From positions 1-60,364 of the forward strand of contig CAZBRS010000038.1 of assembly GCA_964494475.1 (NCBI GenBank): DNA of 60,364 bases, in the 5' to 3' direction. This document shows, one piece after another, positions 43,101 to 51,974 of the stretch. Positions within the stretch are counted from its first letter, which is position 1. Every line of letters begins with the position of its first letter. The notes below the pieces were generated by a model, which did not search any database, was not told where the DNA came from, and saw only the letters and a list, made by a program, of their open reading frames with translations. The translations under genes and the position numbers were made by a program. Origin of the DNA: CAZBRS01 sp964494475. GTDB taxonomy: Bacteria > Myxococcota_A > UBA9042 > CAZBRS01.

Positions 43101-46100
43101 CATCGGGCAACTCGGCCAAGCGAACGTTTCCGAGGTCGTCGAACGCGGTGTACGAAGTGGTTTCGCCAGCGGCGTTCGTGAAGCTGGCCACCCGCGAGCT
43201 CGTTTCGTAGGTCCAGGCCGCAAGGCGCCGCGCGGACGCGCCGCCCGCGTAGTAGTCGCCCTCGTAGAGGCCCACCAGGCGCCGGTCTTCGTCGTAGGCA
43301 AGAGAGATGGTCCCCAGACCCGTGCCCGAGACCCTCTTCAAGAGGTCCTGCTCATCGTCCTCGACGTATTCGAAGTCTCGATGCGACACCAGGTTTCCTT
43401 GGATCTTCTCGTCCACGCTGACCAGAACGTCGTCATCATACCCGAAGACCTGCTCTTCGACGCTGCAGTCGTTCACGCAAGGGGTCGCCTCCGAGGCGTC
43501 GCACTCGTCGACGCAGATCCGCGTCATCCGGCCGGCGTCATCTCGCTCGATGCCGACGACGCGTCGGACTTCGCGCACCGTCTCGCCCCCGCCCGCGGCG
43601 TCCTCGACGACCGGAACCAGTTCTTCCATCGAGACAAGTCGTCCCCATTGGTCGGTTCTGGTCTCGACCCGATGGCCGCCCGCGTCGGTTACGCGGTCCA
43701 CCAAGGCCGAGTCCGGCTTGTGCTCGATGGGGTTCTCCCTGGCCGAGCCCCGCCCATCCTCCGCGGAGATCAACTCGGAGCGCCCGCGCTCATACTGCGT
43801 CGACGTACCGTCAGGATAGTGCACGGAGTCGACCATCCCGAACCGGTCGTAGAGGTATTGAACGTGCTCGCCTGCCGTCGCGCCCCGGGAGACCCATCGC
43901 TCGGTGAGGAGGTTCGTCGGCCCCGAGGCCTCTGCCTCGACGTCGAATTCAGTGTTGCCATCCGAGTAGGCGTCATACCGGAAATTGTGGACCGCCCCGT
44001 CGGGCATCGCAACCGCCGTGAGGCGGTTCGTCGACGGGTCAACCTCGAAGATGGTCTCCTTGCCGCTGGGGTCCATGACCCGCGATAGAGTGCCGCTGCC
44101 GGTGTAGGTGAAGTAGTACGTCGCTTCGCCCGGATTGAAGACGACCTTCTCGAGCAATCCCGAAGCCGCGTTGTAGACGCGTTCCTCGAGGATGACGCCG
44201 GAGTCGTCCACAACCTGGATCTGTCGCCCAGCCGTGTCGAATCGGTAAGCCTCTCCGTTCTCTCCCTTGATCTGAAGGCCGAACGAACCCGAGACGGGGT
44301 CGGACCCAACGGCCACGGTTTCGACGTCGGGTCGGGCGCTGCCGACCTTGAGAGCCCAGATTTCCGCAGCTTCGGGCACAATATAGAGCGTGTTTCCAAT
44401 GTCTGAATACGCGATATCTCCGATGGAATCACTCCCACCGAAACGTACGTCGTTGGCTTGGTACTCCGCGGCCGTACTCGTTCCAATGAGAGGTGACTCT
44501 CCGCCCCCGACAAGCGGGATAACACGTTTGGATTCAGAATCGTACTTAAGGACGAAGCCCTCCGCACCACCCGTCGCACTCGTTGCCGCTGCGAAGAAGA
44601 CGCTGCCGTCTTGGCTGACGGCCATCCCTCTCATGTAGGGGTTGAAGTACCAGACCATGTTTTCGTCGGGATCCGCTTCACCGCTTGCCAGAAGTTCGAC
44701 CGACGATATGGACTCGCGGTTAGGGGTCTGGTCCCAAGGCATACCAGTGAACGAAGGCGTGAAGCGAACAATCATATCGCCGCAATTGCTCGTCGTCAGC
44801 TCTGCAATGACCGATGGAATGTCGTCATGAAAATGTAATTCAAAGTCACGCAAGGTAATATCGTCGCAAATAATCTCTAACGGCTCGCCCTGGCCGTTGA
44901 CCGCTCCCCCGGTGACGTGCATTGAGTCGTATGAAATTCGCATTTCATAAAGCGACCCGGCCGGCCAGCCCATATAATTGTAATCTGGCACTATCATATA
45001 TATGCTGCTGCACGCGTTTGCCGAGCCATCACGCGAAGATGAAGGCAAGAAGAAAACATAATCAACGCCGGAATCGGTAATGACTTCGATATCTAAAACC
45101 GCGCCAATGCCGGCGCCGACGGCCTGGATGTTCTTTATATAAATACCTCCCTGGCCATCATGGCAGCCGAGATCGGTAAAGAATCCTCCAGCAATCTCCT
45201 CCAAGATGCCACTGCTGTCTATTTTACGTATGATTGACTTTTTAACAGCTTGGCCGTATTCATTTGTATGGCTGTAAAAATATTGCGCCGAATAAGTATT
45301 ACCAATTACAGACTTGGCAACTGGGAACTTCGAAGAGGACGTCGAATATAGATTCGCCTCGTTCGCGTACGTGTGCGGGCCATCGGGGCCCAGCCAATGG
45401 AGGTCGTCCTGGTTCGGTAGGTTCGGGACCGGCTCACAGATCGGTTGCTCGTCATGACAGTCATCCGTAGGGTCGTTGTCGTACGGGCAACAACCATAGG
45501 CAGCGCTAATCGTACCGGTCTGGTCTATATTTCTGATTATTGTCTTCTCTCTAAGCAGCACGCCCCCCGATGGGTCTGCCGAAAGAAACACTGGATTGCT
45601 GATAGCGGCATCGATCGCTTGGCCATAGGAACCAGCCGGAGATTCATCGTAATACGAGTATTGCTTGGTAATACGCCGCAAGATCCCAGCGTCGCTACGC
45701 GGCCTGAACGTATTGTGATTTCTTGTAAAGAACAGACTGGCCGAGTCGGAGCCCGCCCGGGCCCTGAACTGATTCGCCACCGTCCAACCCGCCCCGAACG
45801 GGCTCCTTCGCTCGTTCACCAGATCGATGTAACCGAAGAGCGCCTGGTTCCTCTCCTCGGGCGTTCTCATGATGACCTGGGTCTCGGCCAGCGTCGGCCC
45901 GCCGAAGTAGCTGGCTAGGCCGTAGAGGCCTTCGTAGTAGTTCCGAATGATCATCCAGTAGGGGTAGCTGCCGGTCGGAAGCCAGGCGCCGGCCCCGTCG
46001 ACGCCGCGGAACAGGTGCGCGTAGTTGTTGGGCCCAGGTTTGCCTTCATAGAACCGCTTCGCGTGCTGGCCTTCGAAGAGCCACGTGATCCCGTTGAGGT

Positions 46101-49100
46101 TGTCCCAGGACCGACATAGGAAGCCAGAACACTCGGGGCTGTCGGGCTCAGCGAACTCAAGCACGTCTCGGGCAGAAAGGTAAGCCGTCGGGAACGCCGC
46201 GACGCTGTCGTACAGGAAGGAAACCTCACGCGGTTCGTTCCCGACGGTCACGGCAGGTAGCGCGAGCTCGATTCGAAGGCTGCCGTTTGAACGACCCACG
46301 TAGGATCCGCTAGGGTCGCCGCTGCAGCCGGTGTCGTCTTCTCCGAAGGGGCTGCTGCTCGCGGTACGACGGTCGTTTCCTGCACGGCGGTTGCCGTTCG
46401 TATTGCCGCCTCCGCTGGAGTTGCTCGATCCCGGCCCTCCGGGTCCGCCACCCCCTCCTTCGCCCGGGAAGTTGATGTCCAGCGACGTGAAGTGGTCAAT
46501 CTGGAACTCTATCCACTCGCCCACCACCTTCGCGCAGTACGGACACGCGCTATCTTCGAGGGGCGGCAACTCGTCGTAGTAAGCGATGTCTTCCCATCGC
46601 GCGGTGGCGGGGTTCCACACGCCGATGGGGATCCTGGTGCCAGAAGGGAACCCCAGGGTATTGCGGAAACGCACGGTGACCGGCCCCGCGAAATCGTACC
46701 GCGTCTCGTGGCCGGCGACCTGGAGGTTCACGGCGTAGGTCCACGCCGAGGTCGGGGGAAGCGGACCGGGCAGCTCGTCGTCCGTCTCGAACCAGTTCAA
46801 CCGGATATCGATGTCCTCACCCTGGCGCAGGTCCGACTTGTCGACCACGACCGACACGAGCCCGTCGCTGCTCGACGCTTCGAACAACGCTCCTGGTTCA
46901 AGGTCTGCTTCCGCTACCCTGTTCGACTTGCCGTCGACGGGCACGAGAAGAACAGGCTCGCACGTGCCGTTCGCGCTGAAGACGCTCACGCTGCGTACGG
47001 ACGCGATATAGCCTGCCTTGAAGAGGTCGACGGTCAACACGCCCCTTCTGGCAACGGGAAGGTGGAAGGAGCCCTTGGCGTTCGTTGGAACCGTTGCGAA
47101 CGCGCTGACTTGCCCGTCGTCCTCCCTGACCGCGACGTCAACACCCTGGAGTGGCAACTTCGATCGTGCGTCGAGTACGGTCCCGTGGATCGTCGCTTCC
47201 ACGCTGGCCGACGACCCCAGGCTCAGGCAGGTAACTGCGTCGACGCCCGAGCACGTCCAGACTCCTGATTGGCCGCCGGTGGTACACACCGACCCCGGAT
47301 CCGGGCTCAGTAGTTCGCAGCCGCCGCACCCGTTCACGCCTGCGTCGGTTACGCCGTCGCAATCATTGTCCACCGCGTCTGCGCAAGCCTCGGTCGAGGC
47401 GGCGCCGGCCGTCGAGCATTCCAAGCCTCGCATCGAAGCATTGCACCGGACCGTGCCTCCTGCGCAAGCCCCCTCGCCGCAAGCCGCGCCCACTGCCGAT
47501 ACGCGCGCACCGTCGGCCGTAATCAGGAGGAAATCCTCATCGGTCGCTCCGTCGCAGTCATTGTCGAGGCCGTCGCAGAGGGTCTCACGCCACGGAGTGA
47601 AGTACGGCGAATGCGCCCGGTAATCCTCGACCCCACAGGGCTCCCAGGCGCCGGCCACGCACGTCGATATCAACGGGCTCGCCCCGAAGCAGACGCCCTG
47701 CTGGTTCTCGCAGGGCCTGCCAGGCAGATCAGGCACGAGGCCGGGGTCGTCGGCGTCCACAAGCCCGTCGCAGTCGTCGTCCCAGCCGTTGCACACCTCC
47801 GGCGCGCCCGGGTACACGTCGGCGTTGGCGTCGTCGCAGTCGCCGGCCACCATGCCGGTGAAGCTGTCCTCGACCCGGGGCCCGCACAGGCACTTCGTCA
47901 CGTCGCCGACGCCGTAGCCGTCGCTGTCCTGGTCGAGGAAGAAGCCCTCGCACCCGAGCCCATCTTCCTCCAGGGGGTGGCCCGTGCACCCCTTGATGAC
48001 CCAGTCTTGGCAATCGGCCACGGGCGTGCTGCACCCGAAGAGCGGCTCGCACCCTTCGTTCGTACAGGGATCGTTGTCGTCGCACGACACGTCGTCGTAG
48101 GCACAAACCTCCCCTCCGGGAGCGCACGCGTCTTCAGTGCACGCGTTGCCGTCGTCGCAGCCGCCCTGCTCGTTGAGGCACCCCACCAGCCCGTCGCACT
48201 CGTCGACGGTGCAGTCGCTGCCGTCGTCGCAGTCGCGCCGCGCCGACCCGCACTCCCCGACGAGGCAAAGGTCGCACCGGTCCTCGGCGTTGCACGGGAT
48301 CTCGAGGATCGACCCGCCCAGGTTCCTGAGGGCGTCGCCGGAGTAGGGAGTGTGCGAGCATTGACCCGACGCGAGGTCGCACAGATCGATCGTGCAGGGG
48401 TTCCAGTCATCGCAGATCGCGACCATGCCAATGCACGAGCCTTGGGCGCAGCGACCTCCCGGCGCGCAGTAGTACCCGCAGGGCGAGTCGAAGTTCTTGT
48501 TCTCGTACGTGCAGAGGCCGGCGGGCAGGTCGCAGGTGACATCAACGCAGAGGAACGCGTCGTGCCTGGGGCAGTCGGCGTCCACGGCGCAGGACGCGGG
48601 GAACAGGCAGTCGTCGGGACAGTTGAGCGCCGTCTCTCCGGGGATGCACGCGTCGTCGCCACAGCCTTCGGTCTTGCAGGTGCCGTCGCAGAAGGACCCG
48701 GCCGGGCATTGGCTGTCGAGCCAGCACGAGATGGGGACGCCGACTCCGTCGTGGTCGCAAGCGAAGCCCTCGCTGGCTGAGCACCAGCGTACGCAGCGGC
48801 CGCCGACGCAGGTCGAGGCGGCGTCGCACTGGGCGTCGGACGTGCACACACACTGGCCCCAGATGTTGCAGGTCAGGCCACCGGCGCAGGCGCCGCAGAT
48901 GCCGCCGCAGCCATCGGGCCCGCAATAGGCCACCCCGCACGCGGGCGTGCAGGTGCATCCGGGTATCGGCGTCGACTCGCAGATGCCGGACTGCTGGTCG
49001 CAGTGGTCGGTGGTACAAGGGTTCCAGTCGCCGGGGCAGTCGGCGTCGGAGATGCAGCCGGGTCCCGCGGGGCAATCGGCGCTGCAACTGGCCGTGGTCT

Positions 49101-51747
49101 CGCCGGGTTCGCACTCGGCGTTGCCGCACACGTAGGCGCACACGCCGGCCTGGCAAACCTGCCCGTCGACGCACTGCGCGTTCGACGTACAGGTCGCGGG
49201 AGCGCACTGCCAGTCGGCGCCGCACGCGTGCCCCGGCGCGCACAACCCGCAGAGGCCACCGCAGCCGTTGGGGCCGCACGAGCGCCCCGCGCAGTCCGGG
49301 AGGCAGAAGTCGAAGCACGAGGTCTGCTCCTGGAAGCAGCCCTGACCCAGCTCGCACTCACCGCACGAGCCGCCACAGAGGTCCGGGCCGCACGTCAGCC
49401 CCTCGCATTGGGGCGCGCAGCACTGAAAAGTAGTGCTGCAGACCTCGCCGTTGGCGCACGCTCCGCAGGATCCGCCGCAGTTGTCCGAGCCGCACGCCCT
49501 GCCCAGGCAGTTCGGCGTGCACTCCCCCTGGCACTGGTGATCGAGCCCGCAGGTCCGCCCCGCGCCGCAGTCGCCGCAGGTACCGCCGCAGTTGTCGGGT
49601 CCGCATTGCTTGTTGGCGCAGTCGGGCGTGCACGTGCAGCCCGGCAGATCGATGGATCGGCAGGTGGCCGTCGCCGTGCTGCAGACCTCGGCCGTGCACG
49701 GCACGCCGTCGCTCGGACAATCCGCATCGGAGGTGCACGGCAGGCCGCTCGGGCAGTCCATCGGGCAAGTGACCGAGGTCTCGCCCGGGTCGCAGACGCC
49801 GTTGCCGCATCGGACCGCGCACACGCCGGCCTGACACACCTGGCCGACCGCGCACTCGGACGTGTCGGTGCAGGACCAGGGTACGCACGTCGCGTTCGTG
49901 GTGCAGTACTGGCCGAGTCCGCAGGCTCCGCACGAGCCGCCGCAGCCGTCGCCGCCGCACTGCCTTCCGGCGCAATACGGCTCGCAGTCGGCGCCGCACT
50001 GTCCGTTCACGTTGCAGTACTGGGCTGCCGGACACGAACCGCACCAGCCGCCGCAGCCGTCGGCCCCACAGGTCTTCCCTTCGCACGTCGGGGTGCAGTC
50101 GTTGCTGCAGAGCCCGTCGGCCCCGCACGTTCGGGTCAACCCGCACGACCCGCATGAGCCGCCGCTACCGTCGGGCCCGCACACCTTGCCCGCGCAGGCC
50201 GGCACGCTCGTGCACTGGCCTGCGTTGCAGACCTGACCTCCGGCGCACGTGCCGCAGAGCGCACCGCAACCGTCGGGCCCGCACGCGTTGCCCGCGCAGG
50301 CCGGCACGCAGCCCTCCGCGCACTGGAAGTTGCCGTCGCAGACCTGGCCCGCCGCGCACACGCCGCACGTACCGCCGCAGCCATCGGCGCCGCAGGCCTT
50401 GTCCGCGCATTGCGTCGTGCACACGCAGCCGGGGATGGGCATCGACTGGCAGACACCCGCGGAGAGGTTGCATGCGTCTTCGGTACACGGGTTCCCGTCG
50501 CTCGGGCACACGAGTGAGGTCAGGCACGACTCGCCGCCCACGCAGTCGATCGGGCAACTGGTCGACGTCTCGCCAGGATCGCACGTGCCGTTCGGGCAGA
50601 TCGTCACACACTGTCCCGCCTGGCACACGTGCCCTATCGAACACTGCGAGTTCTCGGTGCAGCCGGTCGAGACGCAGGTGCCCAGGGCCCCACAGAGAAG
50701 GCCGGCGCCGCAGGCGCCGCACAGGCCGCCGCAGCCGTCCGGCCCGCACTCCCGATTGGCGCAGAAGGGCGTGCAGTCGCCGCACTGCCACGTTGCGCCG
50801 CAATATTGCCCAACGGGGCAGATGCCGCAAATCACGCCGCAGCCGTCTATCCCGCACTGCCTGCCGGCGCACGAAGGCTCGCACGTACCGGCGCAATGGA
50901 ACGTCTCGTCGCAGGACGAGCCAGCGGGACACGAGCCGCATGAGCCACCGCAGTTGTCGGAGCCACACGCCCGCCCCTCGCAATACGGCACGCACACTCC
51001 CTGGCACTGGCCATAGGAGTCGCACACCTGACCCTCAGCGCAGGCCCCGCACACGCCGCCGCAGCCGTCTCCGCCGCAGACGCGCGCGAAGCACTGCGGC
51101 GTGCACCCGCAGCCCGCCATGGGCATCGTCCCGCACGTCCGCACCGCCCAGTCGCAGAACTCAATCGTGCACGGGTCGGCGTCCGGAGGACACGACGAGG
51201 CGTCCAGGCACCCCGCACCCCCGCTGCAATCGGCAACGCAACTCGCCGTCGTCTCGCCCGGCTCGCAAAGCCCGTTGCCGCAGACGTAGGTGCACGCCCC
51301 CGCCTGGCATACCTGCCCTGCGCTGCACTGCTCGTTGGCCGTGCACAGCGTCGACACGCACTGGGCGTCCTCGCACCGGGTGCCCGCCGGGCAGACGCCG
51401 CACGTCCCGTCGCAGCCGTCATGGCCGCACTGCTGCCCTTCGCAATCGGGCTCGCACTCGCAGTCTTCCACGGGCGTCAGCGCGCAGACCAGCAGCGTCG
51501 GCTCGCAGTACACGACCGTGCACTGCGGCGCTTCGAGCGCCTCGCACTCGACGTCGAGGCTGCAGGGGAGGTCGCTGAGGCAATCCGCGGGACAGGTGGC
51601 CACCGTCTCGCCGACCTCGCAGTCACCGTCGTCGCAGGTAGGGCCGCCCGATTGGCACAAACCGGCTGCGGGCTCCAGGAAGACGGCCAACCCGATCAGC
51701 GAAAAGACCAGGACGCGCGCGCGATGGGAGGTCTGACGGAACTCCAT
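40138..51747 (-). CDS. Giant teneurin-like Rhs/YD-repeat polymorphic toxin with cysteine-rich stalk
   Basis: A 3869-residue exported protein. Residues 1-30 are a signal peptide. To about residue 970 there are 15 CG-x-DGCGG-x-CG repeats interleaved with six CGNGxCxPGETxxxCxxDC units. Further cysteine-rich linkers lead to MopE-like repeats at about 1270-1480 (NGWDDDCDGLVDADD, DGLDNDCDGATDED, DAVDNDCDGVTDAG), probably calcium-binding. A carboxypeptidase-regulatory-like and beta-sandwich region follows (about 1520-1770), then a Gly/Ser linker. YD repeats fill about 1830-3640 and the Rhs core ends in WHRFYLPSLGLYATLDPDQW and DPTGR. The tip (about 3700-3869) ends with VRFDINNPNPHQSPHSHVEE and IYPTDVIPR, an unrecognised toxin-like domain with clustered histidines. 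It probably packs a toxin within the YD shell at the cell surface. Confidence 0.85.
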   Translation of the reverse strand: MEFRQTSHRARVLVFSLIGLAVFLEPAAGLCQSGGPTCDDGDCEVGETVATCPADCLSDLPCSLDVECEALEAPQCTVVYCEPTLLVCALTPVEDCECEPDCEGQQCGHDGCDGTCGVCPAGTRCEDAQCVSTLCTANEQCSAGQVCQAGACTYVCGNGLCEPGETTASCVADCSGGAGCLDASSCPPDADPCTIEFCDWAVRTCGTMPMAGCGCTPQCFARVCGGDGCGGVCGACAEGQVCDSYGQCQGVCVPYCEGRACGSDNCGGSCGSCPAGSSCDETFHCAGTCEPSCAGRQCGIDGCGVICGICPVGQYCGATWQCGDCTPFCANRECGPDGCGGLCGACGAGLLCGALGTCVSTGCTENSQCSIGHVCQAGQCVTICPNGTCDPGETSTSCPIDCVGGESCLTSLVCPSDGNPCTEDACNLSAGVCQSMPIPGCVCTTQCADKACGADGCGGTCGVCAAGQVCDGNFQCAEGCVPACAGNACGPDGCGALCGTCAGGQVCNAGQCTSVPACAGKVCGPDGSGGSCGSCGLTRTCGADGLCSNDCTPTCEGKTCGADGCGGWCGSCPAAQYCNVNGQCGADCEPYCAGRQCGGDGCGGSCGACGLGQYCTTNATCVPWSCTDTSECAVGQVCQAGVCAVRCGNGVCDPGETSVTCPMDCPSGLPCTSDADCPSDGVPCTAEVCSTATATCRSIDLPGCTCTPDCANKQCGPDNCGGTCGDCGAGRTCGLDHQCQGECTPNCLGRACGSDNCGGSCGACANGEVCSTTFQCCAPQCEGLTCGPDLCGGSCGECELGQGCFQEQTSCFDFCLPDCAGRSCGPNGCGGLCGLCAPGHACGADWQCAPATCTSNAQCVDGQVCQAGVCAYVCGNAECEPGETTASCSADCPAGPGCISDADCPGDWNPCTTDHCDQQSGICESTPIPGCTCTPACGVAYCGPDGCGGICGACAGGLTCNIWGQCVCTSDAQCDAASTCVGGRCVRWCSASEGFACDHDGVGVPISCWLDSQCPAGSFCDGTCKTEGCGDDACIPGETALNCPDDCLFPASCAVDADCPRHDAFLCVDVTCDLPAGLCTYENKNFDSPCGYYCAPGGRCAQGSCIGMVAICDDWNPCTIDLCDLASGQCSHTPYSGDALRNLGGSILEIPCNAEDRCDLCLVGECGSARRDCDDGSDCTVDECDGLVGCLNEQGGCDDGNACTEDACAPGGEVCAYDDVSCDDNDPCTNEGCEPLFGCSTPVADCQDWVIKGCTGHPLEEDGLGCEGFFLDQDSDGYGVGDVTKCLCGPRVEDSFTGMVAGDCDDANADVYPGAPEVCNGWDDDCDGLVDADDPGLVPDLPGRPCENQQGVCFGASPLISTCVAGAWEPCGVEDYRAHSPYFTPWRETLCDGLDNDCDGATDEDFLLITADGARVSAVGAACGEGACAGGTVRCNASMRGLECSTAGAASTEACADAVDNDCDGVTDAGVNGCGGCELLSPDPGSVCTTGGQSGVWTCSGVDAVTCLSLGSSASVEATIHGTVLDARSKLPLQGVDVAVREDDGQVSAFATVPTNAKGSFHLPVARRGVLTVDLFKAGYIASVRSVSVFSANGTCEPVLLVPVDGKSNRVAEADLEPGALFEASSSDGLVSVVVDKSDLRQGEDIDIRLNWFETDDELPGPLPPTSAWTYAVNLQVAGHETRYDFAGPVTVRFRNTLGFPSGTRIPIGVWNPATARWEDIAYYDELPPLEDSACPYCAKVVGEWIEFQIDHFTSLDINFPGEGGGGGPGGPGSSNSSGGGNTNGNRRAGNDRRTASSSPFGEDDTGCSGDPSGSYVGRSNGSLRIELALPAVTVGNEPREVSFLYDSVAAFPTAYLSARDVLEFAEPDSPECSGFLCRSWDNLNGITWLFEGQHAKRFYEGKPGPNNYAHLFRGVDGAGAWLPTGSYPYWMIIRNYYEGLYGLASYFGGPTLAETQVIMRTPEERNQALFGYIDLVNERRSPFGAGWTVANQFRARAGSDSASLFFTRNHNTFRPRSDAGILRRITKQYSYYDESPAGSYGQAIDAAISNPVFLSADPSGGVLLREKTIIRNIDQTGTISAAYGCCPYDNDPTDDCHDEQPICEPVPNLPNQDDLHWLGPDGPHTYANEANLYSTSSSKFPVAKSVIGNTYSAQYFYSHTNEYGQAVKKSIIRKIDSSGILEEIAGGFFTDLGCHDGQGGIYIKNIQAVGAGIGAVLDIEVITDSGVDYVFFLPSSSRDGSANACSSIYMIVPDYNYMGWPAGSLYEMRISYDSMHVTGGAVNGQGEPLEIICDDITLRDFELHFHDDIPSVIAELTTSNCGDMIVRFTPSFTGMPWDQTPNRESISSVELLASGEADPDENMVWYFNPYMRGMAVSQDGSVFFAAATSATGGAEGFVLKYDSESKRVIPLVGGGESPLIGTSTAAEYQANDVRFGGSDSIGDIAYSDIGNTLYIVPEAAEIWALKVGSARPDVETVAVGSDPVSGSFGLQIKGENGEAYRFDTAGRQIQVVDDSGVILEERVYNAASGLLEKVVFNPGEATYYFTYTGSGTLSRVMDPSGKETIFEVDPSTNRLTAVAMPDGAVHNFRYDAYSDGNTEFDVEAEASGPTNLLTERWVSRGATAGEHVQYLYDRFGMVDSVHYPDGTSTQYERGRSELISAEDGRGSARENPIEHKPDSALVDRVTDAGGHRVETRTDQWGRLVSMEELVPVVEDAAGGGETVREVRRVVGIERDDAGRMTRICVDECDASEATPCVNDCSVEEQVFGYDDDVLVSVDEKIQGNLVSHRDFEYVEDDEQDLLKRVSGTGLGTISLAYDEDRRLVGLYEGDYYAGGASARRLAAWTYETSSRVASFTNAAGETTSYTAFDDLGNVRLAELPDGSKVEYVRPSSSVGAGGVSLTGSGRIDEIKVSYSPGTWISLGKLTYDPLGRVLTYADGTNPARVWAFAYDSLSPGIGSCDACSGCADSPTSVVDPLGNEFRYAKDFAGRLRTAGCWEVDPSDPENPSRLAYMDYAYDLAGRLASTGHLYEAPVETYLALARDEIGRVTQVGDARGVIETVRYDAFDKPTRSTMADDGDFRYVYDEESRLHGISASETEGSAYAHDADGYLREHCMVSRQDVSALESFECAGSGSPTWSVDRDDGGFGRLESYTDPHGRSLVVGRDADSMRVRSLAWADALSGDTLAESFDYDTRGRLNRAVSGDVSYQYAYREGRLARKDLSIGPWSVGCDYVYDPSGLLAYAVGPTFASGTRRLSMAYTPDVAARLWMLSVRSESLSIDGSCPAAAGVDLEGDPDVWCVDHERTFLFSRDALGRVTRIDHPNGVVSEYSYFPDDPRARLDSLRAFTSSGLALVDLDYSYHPLDSALLTGISDLDAARRIVDSGGSIPQDRQPGWAYDYDPLDRLASASFVEVVSQGATLAPSSPALSSYTYDTVGRRTLASFAGAGALEEKAGTYTWDDLGRLSSVGAGTSFAYDASGRMTSFVTDGVTHSFEYDPRGRVQSLVRTLPNAPPEPPSTDAYAFKYGFDHRIVELTKPSGSTVRFFDDGLATYELAPDGELTSATIWQPDGFSPLASVRIVSGEAAFFYFHNNHLSAPIVVTDDNENAVWAASYSPFGLVDEADDPDADGVAFDQPIRLPGQLDLFGGDVSFNWHRFYLPSLGLYATLDPDQWGLGSSYLGLERYSYASNAPTLDIDPTGRRPWGPLGGLYSAYPDQINDIAIKITEKITGSVAGLDARLKSDPLFVQQVIFDIVTGQAAFRALAALRSLAVARGPAVLRKACGSASRGTGAADDAADAVRKWLGDDARAITNKSGDKVFINNAETRRVRFDINNPNPHQSPHSHVEELLNGEWQKSGPIYPTDVIPR
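41024..41775 (-). repeat. 752-bp direct repeat, copy 2 (giant rhs)
   Basis: This block matches copy 1 at 38066-38817 with no indel and no mismatch seen, inside the YD-repeat part just before the Rhs core. Outside the block the two genes differ every few codons. Confidence 0.9.
44380..45700 (-). other. AT-rich island inside the giant rhs gene
   Basis: This stretch is visibly poorer in GC than the rest of the gene, with runs such as TATATATGCTGCTG and many ATA and AAT triplets. It codes for the part of the YD shell around residues 2015-2455, which is poor in YD repeats and rich in beta-propeller-like sequence (SIGDIAYSDIGNTLYIV). Recombination or a recent import of this segment is a possible cause. 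Confidence 0.5.
48850..51660 (-). repeat. Cysteine-rich coding repeat array of the giant Rhs protein
   Basis: About 15 units encode CxPxCxGxxCGxDGCGGxCGxCxxGxxC, interleaved with CGNG-type units. Cores such as CCGCAGCCGTC recur on the plus strand. The unit is the same as in the 1442-residue lipoprotein at 31959-36287. Confidence 0.8.
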
Positions 51748-51782
51748 TCGATCCCCCCAAGGCCTGTTTCGCTACTTTGCGG

Positions 51783-51812
51783 ACTATACCGCTCCTTGCG
51801 CGGGTAGTGCAA
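51783..51812 (-). promoter_or_regulatory. Candidate promoter of the giant rhs gene
   Basis: Minus strand TTGCAC (51807-51812), 18 bp, TATAGT (51783-51788). The -10 matches five of six and the -35 three of six. The predicted start is about 30 bp before the ATG at 51747. Confidence 0.5.
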
Positions 51813-51884
51813 CCTGCGAATACGTATCGGAAATCATCGCATCGGCGCCGTCATCCTCGTCCTCGACGGTCATCGGCCATCCCT

Positions 51885-51926
51885 GATCGGGAACAAGGTT
51901 GCGCCCGATCGGGTTTGTCCTAAGAT
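51885..51926 (+). promoter_or_regulatory. Candidate promoter and dyad before the TPR lipoprotein gene
   Basis: TTGCGC (51899-51904), 16 bp, TAAGAT (51921-51926) is a moderate promoter. GATCGGG (51885-51891) and CCCGATC (51904-51910) form an inverted repeat around the -35, a possible operator. The whole 227-bp divergent region 51748-51974 holds no gene. Confidence 0.35.
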
Positions 51927-51974
51927 TGCTGCGGTGATCCCTGCGCCCCCCGCGTGCCGTCTCCGGAGGAGCCG

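Noticed and set aside
40471..44088. A 1205-codon plus-strand frame rich in Gly, Val and Glu
   Set aside because: It is antisense to the YD-repeat region of the giant rhs gene, and an equivalent frame appears over the orphan rhs gene only because the DNA is duplicated.
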